IMG/VR virus record: IMGVR_UViG_3300045411_000013
Location: 1 to 20,807 of that record
DNA: 20,807 nt
Strand: one strand, 5' to 3'
Source of the DNA: a virus
The notes under the pieces are model-generated. The model saw only the letters and a program-made list of their open reading frames with translations. It searched no databases and was not told the origin of the DNA. Below, in pieces: positions 1 through 6,468 of the stretch (position 1 is its first letter; each line of letters opens with the position of its first letter). The position numbers and the translations under genes are program-made.

Positions 1-705
1 TCACCACGCAAGCCGATGGTCAAGGACTGGCTGGCCAAGAAACCTGACGCCGCCGGCTTCCTTCGGGCCTACGGTGACAGCATCGACTGGGCCGTGGTCC
101 CTGTCGAGACGTGCGTGCTCGACATCGAGAAGAAGAACGGCCTGGACGGAGCCGCCGATCTGGCAACGCTCGGCCTGGAAGGTCTGCTGGCCGGAGCCAA
201 TACCATGAGCAAAAGCGGTGGCTTCCATATCTGGTTCCGCCAACCAGCCGGCAAGCAGCTTTCCGGCGGCTTCCACATCCTGCCAGGCGTGGAGGCTAAG
301 GCTCGCAACGGGTCAGTACATATCCCGCCGTCTGATGGGTACGTTCAGATCCGCCCGATCACCGAGCTACAGGATATGCCCGAAAATCTAGTTGCCGCCT
401 GGGAGGCGGCGGCTAAGAAACAAAACACGAAAGGTGTCAGCTATGGAGTCGAGCGGTATGCCATCGGACAGCGCCGCAAGCGCATGTGCAGCATGGCCGG
501 CTATCTGCGCTCCGGCGGCCTTACTGCGGAGAACCTGATAGCAGCCCTGCTATCTATCCGCGATACGCACTGCGAAGACCCGTCAACCTTCAGCGACCAA
601 GAGGTCGTGGAAATCGCTAAAGACTATGCAAGACGCCCTGCCCGATCTGCGCCAGATTGCCGCTGGTTCCCTGGACGCCAGAATGAAGATCGAGGCCCCG
701 GCTGA
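1..705 (+). CDS. Primase-polymerase (Prim-Pol, AEP-type), 5' end missing
   Basis: This is probably the catalytic domain of the phage replicative primase, which makes primers and may extend them. The frame is open to the left edge with no stop, so the ATG at 16 is internal and the N-terminus is missing. Visible family signatures, in order, are the acidic metal-binding motif VLDIEKKNG (Asp codon 121, Glu codon 127), the KSGGFHIWF motif (His codon 226) and a later GVEAKARNG...IPPSDG segment. This matches the bifunctional Prim-Pol N-terminal family. The protein ends just after its domain, and the helicase-like partner that is often fused to it is encoded by the next gene in another frame. Its last 80 bases overlap that gene, and the residues after codon ~630 (Arg/Pro-rich) look unlike the rest. 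That fits either an ordinary gene overlap or a frameshift. Confidence 0.85.
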   Translation, partial: SPRKPMVKDWLAKKPDAAGFLRAYGDSIDWAVVPVETCVLDIEKKNGLDGAADLATLGLEGLLAGANTMSKSGGFHIWFRQPAGKQLSGGFHILPGVEAKARNGSVHIPPSDGYVQIRPITELQDMPENLVAAWEAAAKKQNTKGVSYGVERYAIGQRRKRMCSMAGYLRSGGLTAENLIAALLSIRDTHCEDPSTFSDQEVVEIAKDYARRPARSAPDCRWFPGRQNEDRGPG

Positions 706-1999
706 ACTGCTGACCGAAGAGATCGTTGCCCCAACTCCGCTGCTCAAACTCTGGCACGACTGGGGCAAGAAGTGCATGGTCTACCACCAGCCTCTGCTTG
801 CAGCGCTGTCGGGCGTCTCGGCCTTCTCCGCTGTCATGGGGCGGGATTACCGAGGGCCGACGACCGCGCCGCCTCCGGTGTCCTTCGTCTTGCTGGCAGC
901 TAGCTGCTCTGGCAAGGAAGGCCCTAAGAACATGGTGTCGCACCTGTTCACCGGCAAGGTTCCGCATGAGCTGAGCTTTCTCAAGTCGATCCCGGCCGGC
1001 GATGGCTGGGCGTCCGATGCCGGCGTGCAGCGGGAGATGACCGAGAGCCCGAGCAGGCTGTGGCAGATCGACGAGATGAAGGACTACCTGGCCACGGCCA
1101 CCGCCAACGGTGCCGCTGCCTACAAGTCCGGCATCATGCGGCTCATGAAGATCTGGTACAGCGGCGAGGACTACAAGATCCCGGCGCTGAAAGGATCAGA
1201 GAACGTAGTCCTTGTCCAGCCACGCGCAACGGTGATCGGGTATGCACAGCCCCGCGTCTTCTGGGACGCTGTTCCTACAGCCATCGTGCACGACGGCTTC
1301 ATGAACCGTTTCATCACGCTGCCAGGCGCGGTATTGCAGACTCACCGGAACAAGTATGTCGAGCGCTATTCCGACAGCTTCCCGTCGGAGATCTGGGGCT
1401 GGATCAAGGAAAGCCGAGACTTCCTTGGCAAGCAGGCCGGCAAGCCGGACTTCGGGGGCGGCTTCTATCGGATACCGTTCGAGAAGAGCGCCGAGGCTTA
1501 CGCCGATGCCTTAGACCTGGCCTACCGCACTGAGTGGGCGCGGCTGGAATCCATCGGCCAGTCCCTGCACTCTGCTCTGCTGGGCCGGGCCTTCGAGTCA
1601 GTCATGCGCCTGGCCTCGGTCTACGCATTCACCGAGCGCAAGCAGGAGATCAAGGTTTCTGTGCCGGGCATCCAGTGGGCAGCACGCATCGTCAACTACG
1701 CGTTGCTGAACACCGTAAGCTCAATCTGCCTGTTCGATAACAGCGGAGACGATGCGGCGACCCGCCGGTACAGGCGTGTGAAACAGTTGTTGCAGTCGAG
1801 TCCGGAAGGCATTGGCCAAGGCGTGCTGGTCAATAAGCTGCACATGCCTAAGCGGGAGTTCGACGACGTGATCGACCAGATGATCCGCAACAAGCTGGTG
1901 GCCGTCTTCAAGTCGAAGCGCGGCGGCCTGATCTACAAATGGGAAGCCAACCTACTACAGAACGAAGTGGCCGAAGAGGCCGAAAGGATTACAGCATGA
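626..1999 (+). CDS. DUF3987-type replicative helicase/primase C-terminal ATPase
   Basis: A 457-aa P-loop ATPase-like protein, probably the DNA-unwinding half of the primase/helicase pair. A degenerate Walker A, AASCSGKEGPK, lies near residues 91-101, with Glu after the Lys where Ser/Thr is usual. A Walker B, LWQIDE, ends at residue 150. GFMNRF at 224-229 is a likely arginine-finger or sensor segment typical of DUF3987 proteins. Residues ~385-445 resemble a winged helix. The start is uncertain: ATG 626 has no good Shine-Dalgarno sequence, and ATG 683 has none either. The N-terminal 26 codons overlap the Prim-Pol gene in the +1 frame. The 3' end overlaps the next start by ATGA. A helicase role is inferred from family and position. 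Confidence 0.8.
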   Translation: MQDALPDLRQIAAGSLDARMKIEAPAELLTEEIVAPTPLLKLWHDWGKKCMVYHQPLLAALSGVSAFSAVMGRDYRGPTTAPPPVSFVLLAASCSGKEGPKNMVSHLFTGKVPHELSFLKSIPAGDGWASDAGVQREMTESPSRLWQIDEMKDYLATATANGAAAYKSGIMRLMKIWYSGEDYKIPALKGSENVVLVQPRATVIGYAQPRVFWDAVPTAIVHDGFMNRFITLPGAVLQTHRNKYVERYSDSFPSEIWGWIKESRDFLGKQAGKPDFGGGFYRIPFEKSAEAYADALDLAYRTEWARLESIGQSLHSALLGRAFESVMRLASVYAFTERKQEIKVSVPGIQWAARIVNYALLNTVSSICLFDNSGDDAATRRYRRVKQLLQSSPEGIGQGVLVNKLHMPKREFDDVIDQMIRNKLVAVFKSKRGGLIYKWEANLLQNEVAEEAERITA

Positions 2000-2172
2000 A
2001 CATCTACGACATGATCGAGTCGGAGAAGGCGTACTTCACGATAAGCTACGCCTTTGCCGAGCGTGTCCGCGATCTTCTGGATGCCGCCAAGTTGGTGGTA
2101 CAGTCAGAAGGAACCTACGACCTTGAGCACTTGGAAGAGTGCATCAACAACATGGAGGAGGAAGAGCTGTGA
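1996..2172 (+). CDS. Small acidic hypothetical protein, 58 aa
   Basis: I do not recognise this protein. The ATG at 1996 is chosen because it overlaps the preceding stop as ATGA and has AAAGGA at 1983-1988, seven bases upstream. An in-frame ATG at 1939 lies inside the upstream gene and is less likely. The protein looks fully helical, with an amphipathic centre and a very acidic C-terminus (NNMEEEEL). The codons for that acidic tail also supply the Shine-Dalgarno sequence of the exonuclease gene that follows. It is co-translated between the helicase and the exonuclease, so a replication or recombination accessory role is possible but unproven. Confidence 0.65.
   Translation: MNIYDMIESEKAYFTISYAFAERVRDLLDAAKLVVQSEGTYDLEHLEECINNMEEEEL
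2154..2162 (+). promoter_or_regulatory. Ribosome binding site fixing the GTG start of the exonuclease
   Basis: GGAGGAGGA sits six bases before the GTG at 2169 and overlaps the end of the 58-aa gene. It supports the GTG over the in-frame ATG at 2139, which lies upstream of this site. Confidence 0.75.
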
Positions 2173-2813
2173 AAATCTACAACGACGAGCAGGGCAGTGA
2201 TGCTTGGCGCAAGAACCGCGCCGGGGTCATTACAGCGTCCATGTTCCGTGTCGCGTGCGAGCGCACGAAGAAGGGCGAATACACGGCGGCTGCGAAGAAC
2301 TATGCTTTCCGGCTGGCGTGCGAGCGCGTCGGCGGATCACCTCTGGACGAAGGCATGCAGACCTGGGCCATGAAGCGCGGCAAGGAACTGGAGCCCTTCG
2401 CCCGCGCCGAGCACTCCTCGACAATCGGTGACGAGGTTTCGACCGCCGGCTTCTACACGACCGATGACGGCTGGTTCGGCGCCAGTCCTGACGGCCTGAT
2501 TGGAGAGCGCGGCTGCGCCGAGTACAAGAGCCTGGTATCGCCAGAGCAGATCAGCGGCATTCTGCTGGACGGAGACTATTCGGACTACATGCACCAGGTG
2601 CAGGGCGTCATGTGGATCACCGGCCGCGAGTGGTGCGACTTCTGCATGTACTGCCCGCAGTTCGTAGCCATCGGCAAGCAGCTTCACGTCAAGCGCTTCC
2701 AGCTCGACCAGGTATTCGTCAGCGATATGGTCGGGCATCTGTGCGTGTTCAACGCCCTAGTGGACGAGTACCAGCAGAAGCTGGCACGCGCCTGGAATGC
2801 GAGTCCCTGGTGA
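2169..2813 (+). CDS. YqaJ/lambda-type exonuclease (phage recombinase nuclease)
   Basis: A 214-aa member of the PD-(D/E)XK exonuclease family that includes lambda Exo and YqaJ. These enzymes resect double-stranded ends 5' to 3' for single-strand annealing. The motifs are clear: W13 with R17, G19 and S24 (DAWRKNRAGVITAS), RGKELEPFA (E73, E75), the catalytic SPDGL (D108) with EYK (E118, K120), and YMHQVQGVMW (Q143) near residues 140-149. The length is normal for the family. The GTG start overlaps the preceding TGA (GTGA) and has a strong ribosome site. No annealing protein (Bet, RecT or Erf) is recognisable in the window, so a partner may lie to the left. It may also act in concatemer processing. 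Confidence 0.88.
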   Translation: MKIYNDEQGSDAWRKNRAGVITASMFRVACERTKKGEYTAAAKNYAFRLACERVGGSPLDEGMQTWAMKRGKELEPFARAEHSSTIGDEVSTAGFYTTDDGWFGASPDGLIGERGCAEYKSLVSPEQISGILLDGDYSDYMHQVQGVMWITGREWCDFCMYCPQFVAIGKQLHVKRFQLDQVFVSDMVGHLCVFNALVDEYQQKLARAWNASPW

Positions 2814-2833
2814 AAACTCATTCTATCCCTAAC

Positions 2834-2839
2834 AGGAGG
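2834..2839 (+). promoter_or_regulatory. Strong ribosome binding site for the RNA methyltransferase
   Basis: AGGAGG lies five bases before the ATG at 2845. It sits in one of the few true intergenic gaps of the operon (31 bases), so this gene is translated independently rather than by stop-start coupling. No promoter is evident in the gap. Confidence 0.7.
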
Positions 2840-2844
2840 CTGAC

Positions 2845-3294
2845 ATGTTCTGCGTAGGCTTGGATAATGCTAAGAGCGCCATCAACGTCGGGCACGCTCT
2901 GCGCGCCTGTCACGCATATGGGGCGGCGATGCTCGCGGTCAGCGGCACTCGGGATGTGCGGTCCCCTACAGACGTTTCGTCGGCGTACAAGGAAATTCCC
3001 CTGGTACGCTGCGGAGATTTACACAGTGTGATACCATTCGGGTGCGTACCGGTGGCGGTAGAACTGGTTCCTCATGCCGAGAATCTTGTAGCGTTTGTGC
3101 ACCCAAAGAACGCCATTTACATATTCGGCGCAGAGGACAACACGCTCGGCAGCCGCGTGCTGGCATACTGCAAACATGTAGTCTATGTCCCTACGTCTAT
3201 CTGCATGAATCTTTCCGCCTGCGTTAATGTGGTCCTTTACGACCGCATTGCCAAAGAAACCGTGCGCAATGCGCAGCTCAATAGGAAAGGGTGA
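2845..3294 (+). CDS. SpoU/TrmH-family RNA 2'-O-methyltransferase (TrmL-like, minimal)
   Basis: A 149-aa SPOUT-fold methyltransferase, expected to use S-adenosylmethionine to methylate a ribose 2'-OH in tRNA or rRNA. All three SpoU motifs are visible. Motif 1 is NAKSAINVGHALR...YG (N14, R20). Motif 2 is IFGAEDNTLG (93-102). Motif 3 is VPTSICMNLSACVNVVLYD (115-133), which forms the knotted cofactor site. There is no N-terminal RNA-binding extension, and the length fits the TrmL (YibK) group, whose bacterial members modify the wobble base of tRNA-Leu. The actual target here is not known. It sits next to a deaminase-fold gene. Cysteines are unusually frequent for such a small enzyme. Confidence 0.85.
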   Translation: MFCVGLDNAKSAINVGHALRACHAYGAAMLAVSGTRDVRSPTDVSSAYKEIPLVRCGDLHSVIPFGCVPVAVELVPHAENLVAFVHPKNAIYIFGAEDNTLGSRVLAYCKHVVYVPTSICMNLSACVNVVLYDRIAKETVRNAQLNRKG

Positions 3295-3297
3295 TCA

Positions 3298-3627
3298 ATG
3301 ACCTGCGCGAAGACAGTCGTAAAGGCAACCCTGACTTGCCTAAGCGGCAGGGCCTACCGGGGCGAGAACTCGTGCAATAACCCGCAGACCTCATGCCCGA
3401 GAGCTGAGGGGGAAGGGTACAGCAAGTGCCTTTCCATCTGCAAGCAGCCGATGCATGCCGAGATCCAAGCGATGTCAGCGGCCATCGATGCCGGTGACGA
3501 GATACGCGGCGGGCACATGTCCGTGCATCACGATAAGGTGTGCTCGCACTGTATCCAGGCCATGGCAGCGTACGGCATTACGTGGACTACTAGCAAGGAC
3601 TGCGCCGTGCCGAGGAGGCCGGCGTGA
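3298..3627 (+). CDS. Cytidine/deoxycytidylate deaminase-fold protein
   Basis: A 109-aa protein with the zinc site of the deaminase superfamily: HAE (53-55) supplies a zinc-binding His and the proton-shuttle Glu, and VCSHC (C82, C85) supplies the Cys pair. The usual Pro before the first Cys is Val. An additional Cys set in the N-terminal half (C26, C33, C44, C48, in the segment SCPRAEGEGYSKC and around it) may form a second structural metal site. The start has AGGAAAGG at 3283-3290. A nucleotide deaminase (dCMP to dUMP) would fit the replication operon. A base deaminase acting on RNA is also possible because of the neighbouring SpoU gene. The fold assignment is fairly secure; the substrate is inferred. 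Confidence 0.7.
   Translation: MTCAKTVVKATLTCLSGRAYRGENSCNNPQTSCPRAEGEGYSKCLSICKQPMHAEIQAMSAAIDAGDEIRGGHMSVHHDKVCSHCIQAMAAYGITWTTSKDCAVPRRPA
3612..3618 (+). promoter_or_regulatory. Ribosome binding site for the 21-codon micro-ORF
   Basis: GAGGAGG lies five bases before the GTG at 3624, inside the last codons of the deaminase gene. A site this strong serves no longer frame, which is the main support for the micro-ORF. Confidence 0.5.
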
Positions 3628-3689
3628 CCATCAGCGAGTTCCTGCGCAGGATCATCGCGGCGCAGATGCGGAACGAAAGGAACCCATGA
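3624..3689 (+). CDS. Micro-ORF, 21 aa, GTG start
   Basis: A short frame encoding VTISEFLRRIIAAQMRNERN followed by Pro. The GTG overlaps the deaminase stop (GTGA), and its own stop overlaps the next ATG (ATGA at 3686), so it fills the space between two genes exactly. It has a strong Shine-Dalgarno sequence. The peptide would be one cationic amphipathic helix. It could be a real small protein, or a coupling device that delivers ribosomes to the next gene. No function is recognised. Confidence 0.45.
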   Translation: MTISEFLRRIIAAQMRNERNP

Positions 3690-3889
3690 CCATCACGCAT
3701 ACGCAGAATCGACCATATGACTTCTCCAAGCGGTTCATGGTTCGAGCCACGTTCAATGTGCCTCCGTCGATTGTTCCAGAGGTACTGATATTCGACTGGA
3801 ACGACCGAGAACAGGTGCGCAACTTTGCCGCACAGTCTGATCGCATCATCCGCAACGGAGGCACCACGACGCTTGGTCCGGTGACATGA
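3686..3889 (+). CDS. Hypothetical protein, 67 aa
   Basis: I do not recognise this protein. The ATG at 3686 has AAAGGA upstream and overlaps the micro-ORF stop (ATGA). A longer in-frame reading from 3455 lies inside the deaminase gene and is rejected. The sequence looks like a small mixed alpha/beta domain (RFMVRATFNVPP, then VLIFDWNDREQVRNFAAQSD). There are no Cys residues and no membrane segment. Its 3' end overlaps the next gene by ATGA, so it is co-translated with it. Confidence 0.6.
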   Translation: MTITHTQNRPYDFSKRFMVRATFNVPPSIVPEVLIFDWNDREQVRNFAAQSDRIIRNGGTTTLGPVT

Positions 3890-4365
3890 CCGACAACCCC
3901 CACCTGACAGCAGCCATCGAAGCGGGGGAGATCAAGCAATGCCAGCATTGCGGCATCTACTGGTCGCCTTCCCGCCAGGCCCACGAATGCGTCGAAAGCC
4001 TCCGCGCCGAACTCGCCGCCATGACGGAACGGGCTGAGGCCGAGTATGCCGGTCGTCAGGCCTCCGACGATATGGTGCACGACTACGGCAAACGACTGGA
4101 CGAGGAGTTGGCTAACTTGAGCGACGCCCGCGCCGAACTCGCCGCCATGACAGAGCGGGCGGAACGGGCCGAAGCTATTTTGGATAACGCATGCAAACCA
4201 GGGTACAAGGCGGCCCTTGATGCTGCACGCGCCGAGCGTGACGCCGCCATGGCGCTGCTGCGGGAGGCACACGACGAAATAGACAGATGGGATGACGGCA
4301 AGACAGGCCGCAGGGACTTCGACCTAGAGGCTCGCATCGACGCCATGCTGAATAAATATCCATGA
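3886..4365 (+). CDS. Zinc-motif coiled-coil protein, 159 aa
   Basis: A protein of unknown function. Residues 19-35 contain CQHCGIYWSPSRQAHEC, with C19, C22, H33 and C35 spaced like a zinc-binding knuckle. The rest is rich in Ala, Glu and Arg with heptad-like spacing and should form a long coiled coil. The segment RAELAAMTERAE occurs twice, encoded by a direct repeat. It is joined by ATGA overlaps to the gene before it and to the DNA polymerase after it, so it is made together with the polymerase. It may be a scaffold or nucleic-acid-binding accessory, but that is inference. Low-complexity coiled coils give misleading similarity hits. Confidence 0.65.
   Translation: MTDNPHLTAAIEAGEIKQCQHCGIYWSPSRQAHECVESLRAELAAMTERAEAEYAGRQASDDMVHDYGKRLDEELANLSDARAELAAMTERAERAEAILDNACKPGYKAALDAARAERDAAMALLREAHDEIDRWDDGKTGRRDFDLEARIDAMLNKYP
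4003..4025 (+). repeat. In-frame direct repeat, copy 1
   Basis: A 23-base exact repeat (CGCGCCGAACTC...CATGAC), also present at 4129-4151. The spacing is 126 bases (42 codons). Both copies encode RAELAAMT in the coiled-coil gene, and similarity continues for another four codons. This looks like internal duplication of a coiled-coil unit. Confidence 0.8.
4129..4151 (+). repeat. In-frame direct repeat, copy 2
   Basis: The second copy of the 23-base repeat at 4003-4025, in the same reading frame, followed by a slightly lengthened version of the same codons (TERAERAE). Confidence 0.8.
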
Positions 4366-6293
4366 CCCCCTACCTCAGACTTGACTTCGAGACGCGCTCC
4401 GACCTGGACCTCAAGGATTTCGGAGCGCACACCTACTCGAAGCACCCTAGCACGCGGGCGCTGTTGGTTGCGATAGAGACGCACAACAGCCCGCTGCGTT
4501 GCTACGACCTTACCATAGGCGGAATGCCGAAGGAATGGCAAGAGGCCATAGACGGAAACTGGTTGATCAAGGGCTGGGGTATTCAGTTCGAGTACGAGAT
4601 TGTCAAGCACACCTTGAAGTGGCCGCTGCCACAGCAAGAGCTGTGGCGGGATACGCAGGCCAAGGCGCTGGCATGCGGATTCCCGGCCAAGCTGGAGATG
4701 TGCGCGCAGGCCATGCGCTTGGAACAGCAGAAGGACAAGGCCGGGCAGGATCTGATCAGGTTCTTTCAGACCAACCTGCCGGGCGACAACCCGGAGAAGT
4801 GGCAGGCATTCAAGGATTACTGCTTGCAGGACGTGCGAACCGAGCGTGCGATTGACGAGGCCCTGCCGGATCTGAGCGACGATGAACTGGCCTATTGGCT
4901 GTCGGTCTGGGACCAGAACCTGCGCGGGATCGGTATTGATACGCAGCTCTGCCACGCTCTGTCGCGGATGACGGATCTCGGCCTGGAGCGTGTGAAGAAG
5001 TTGGCAACCGAACTCGGTTTCCAAGGTTCATTAACGAAGCCGGACGACATCCTGGGATACGTGAACGAGCTTGGCGTTGACATAGACTCCGTCGCCAAGC
5101 CACGGATCAAGGAAGCCTTGCAGTCCGAGATGGCTGAGGACGCTAGAGGCTTGCTGCTTGCCCGGCTGTCGTTTGCTAAGACAAGCGTAAAGAAGGTCGA
5201 TGCCATCCTGCGCATGTCTGGCGAAGACCGCATCTACCATATGTCACGCGCCAACGGGACAGGCACCGGGCGCGAGTCGTCGGTCGGGCTGAACTTCCAG
5301 AACTTCCCGCGTGGCGAGAAGATGGACGTGGCCAAGCTGGTTGATGCCGCCTTATCCGACAACTCCGAGGCGTTCTTCAACGCCGCCACCGTCAAGGGAA
5401 ACCTGGATCCGCTGGGTGGCGTCGTTACCTGCCTGCGCGGAACGATGTGCGCCGGCCCCGGCCTAGTGCTGCACCAGTGCGACTACTCGGCAGTCGAGCC
5501 GCGCATCGGTGCATGGCTGCTGAACGACAAGCAGATGCTAGACTCATTCCACACCATCGACACCAAGGGTGGTGTGGACATCTACCAGATGGAGGCAGCT
5601 CCGTTCTTTGGCTGCACGCCTGCCGAGATCAAGGGCGACCGCCGCCAGTTCGGCAAGGTGTACGTCCTACAAAATATGTATGAGTCCGGAGAGTCGTCGA
5701 TCCAGAGTTCGGCCAAGGACCAATATGGGGTGATCTTGAATCTGGCCCAGGCCAAAGAATGCAAGGACACCTGGCGCAAGCTGCACCCTAAGTGGGTCAC
5801 AGCGTGGCACGACCTGGACACCGGGGCGCGGGCTGCCATCAACAATCCAGGCGTCGTGTACGGGGTCGGCCGGATCTACTTCTGCCATGACGGCAAGCAC
5901 CTCAAGATGCGGCTGCCGTGCGGCCGAGTGATCTGGTTCCCGTGGGCCACGGTTGTCGATGCTCAGACGCCGTGGGGCGCCATCAAGAAAAGCGTATCTT
6001 ACGAGTACCTAGAAAAGAAGAAGTGGCGGCGCGGAACGACGCACGGCGGCGCTATCTTCAACGCCTGCGTCCAGGGGCTTGGCGCGTCCCTGATCCGCTA
6101 TGCGGCGCGTAACCTAAGAAGGCGCGGATTCAACACGGTTCTCAAGTGCCACGACGAGATCGTCATCGAGGGGCTGGACAGCCGGGAAGTGTTCGATACC
6201 TTCAAAGCCACTATGCTTGAAGTCCCGCCCTGGGCTAAAGGTCTGCCTCTCAACGGGGCCGGTTGGACCGGCAAGCGCTACCGCAAGGATTAA
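4362..6293 (+). CDS. polA-like: Family A DNA polymerase with 3'-5' exonuclease domain (Leu at the 762 position)
   Basis: The phage replicative DNA polymerase, 643 aa, without a 5'-3' exonuclease domain. The proofreading domain shows Exo I DFETRS (D8, E10), a probable Exo II QFEYE near 75-79, and Exo III YCLQD (Y153, D157). The polymerase domain shows TGRESSVGLNFQNFPRG (~303-318), motif A DYSAVEPR (D374, E379), motif B with R428, K432 and Y440, and motif C HDE (597-599). In motif B the residue four after K432, equivalent to E. coli Pol I Phe762, is Leu436. Motif B also reads YESG where most relatives have YG. The start is fixed by the ATGA overlap with the coiled-coil gene. It acts with the Prim-Pol/DUF3987 pair encoded upstream. 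Family assignment is secure. Confidence 0.95.
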   Translation: MTPYLRLDFETRSDLDLKDFGAHTYSKHPSTRALLVAIETHNSPLRCYDLTIGGMPKEWQEAIDGNWLIKGWGIQFEYEIVKHTLKWPLPQQELWRDTQAKALACGFPAKLEMCAQAMRLEQQKDKAGQDLIRFFQTNLPGDNPEKWQAFKDYCLQDVRTERAIDEALPDLSDDELAYWLSVWDQNLRGIGIDTQLCHALSRMTDLGLERVKKLATELGFQGSLTKPDDILGYVNELGVDIDSVAKPRIKEALQSEMAEDARGLLLARLSFAKTSVKKVDAILRMSGEDRIYHMSRANGTGTGRESSVGLNFQNFPRGEKMDVAKLVDAALSDNSEAFFNAATVKGNLDPLGGVVTCLRGTMCAGPGLVLHQCDYSAVEPRIGAWLLNDKQMLDSFHTIDTKGGVDIYQMEAAPFFGCTPAEIKGDRRQFGKVYVLQNMYESGESSIQSSAKDQYGVILNLAQAKECKDTWRKLHPKWVTAWHDLDTGARAAINNPGVVYGVGRIYFCHDGKHLKMRLPCGRVIWFPWATVVDAQTPWGAIKKSVSYEYLEKKKWRRGTTHGGAIFNACVQGLGASLIRYAARNLRRRGFNTVLKCHDEIVIEGLDSREVFDTFKATMLEVPPWAKGLPLNGAGWTGKRYRKD

Positions 6294-6294
6294 C

Positions 6295-6468
6295 ATGGAA
6301 AGCAAACACAACCGGCGTATCACACGCCAGATGCTCCGGCAGGCTATCGAATATGGCGAAGTGCTAGACGATCCAGAAGATGAGGACATCCCCCCGCATA
6401 GCCGGCGCGATGGTCGTGTCGTGCGAAAGCGGGTCCGAGACGAGGACGCGGAGTACTACGATGCATGA
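6295..6468 (+). CDS. Small highly charged hypothetical protein, 57 aa
   Basis: I do not recognise this protein. The ATG at 6295 follows the polymerase stop by one base and has AAGGA just upstream. An in-frame ATG at 6217 lies inside the polymerase gene. The protein has a basic N-terminus (KHNRRITRQMLRQ), an acidic centre (DDPEDEDIPP), a basic stretch (SRRDGRVVRKRVR) and an acidic tail. This charge pattern suggests a small regulator or nucleic-acid-binding peptide, but nothing more can be said. The next gene starts a few bases before its stop. Confidence 0.6.
   Translation: MESKHNRRITRQMLRQAIEYGEVLDDPEDEDIPPHSRRDGRVVRKRVRDEDAEYYDA

Noticed and set aside
2814-2844. Possible promoter in the 31-base gap before the methyltransferase
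   Set aside because: No paired -35/-10 boxes are recognisable in so short a gap. Only the ribosome site is clear.
4083-5024. A 313-aa open frame on the - strand opposite the coiled-coil gene and polA
   Set aside because: The opposite strand carries a secure polymerase with all motifs. The antisense reading has no recognisable domain and is explained by codon bias of the GC-rich gene.
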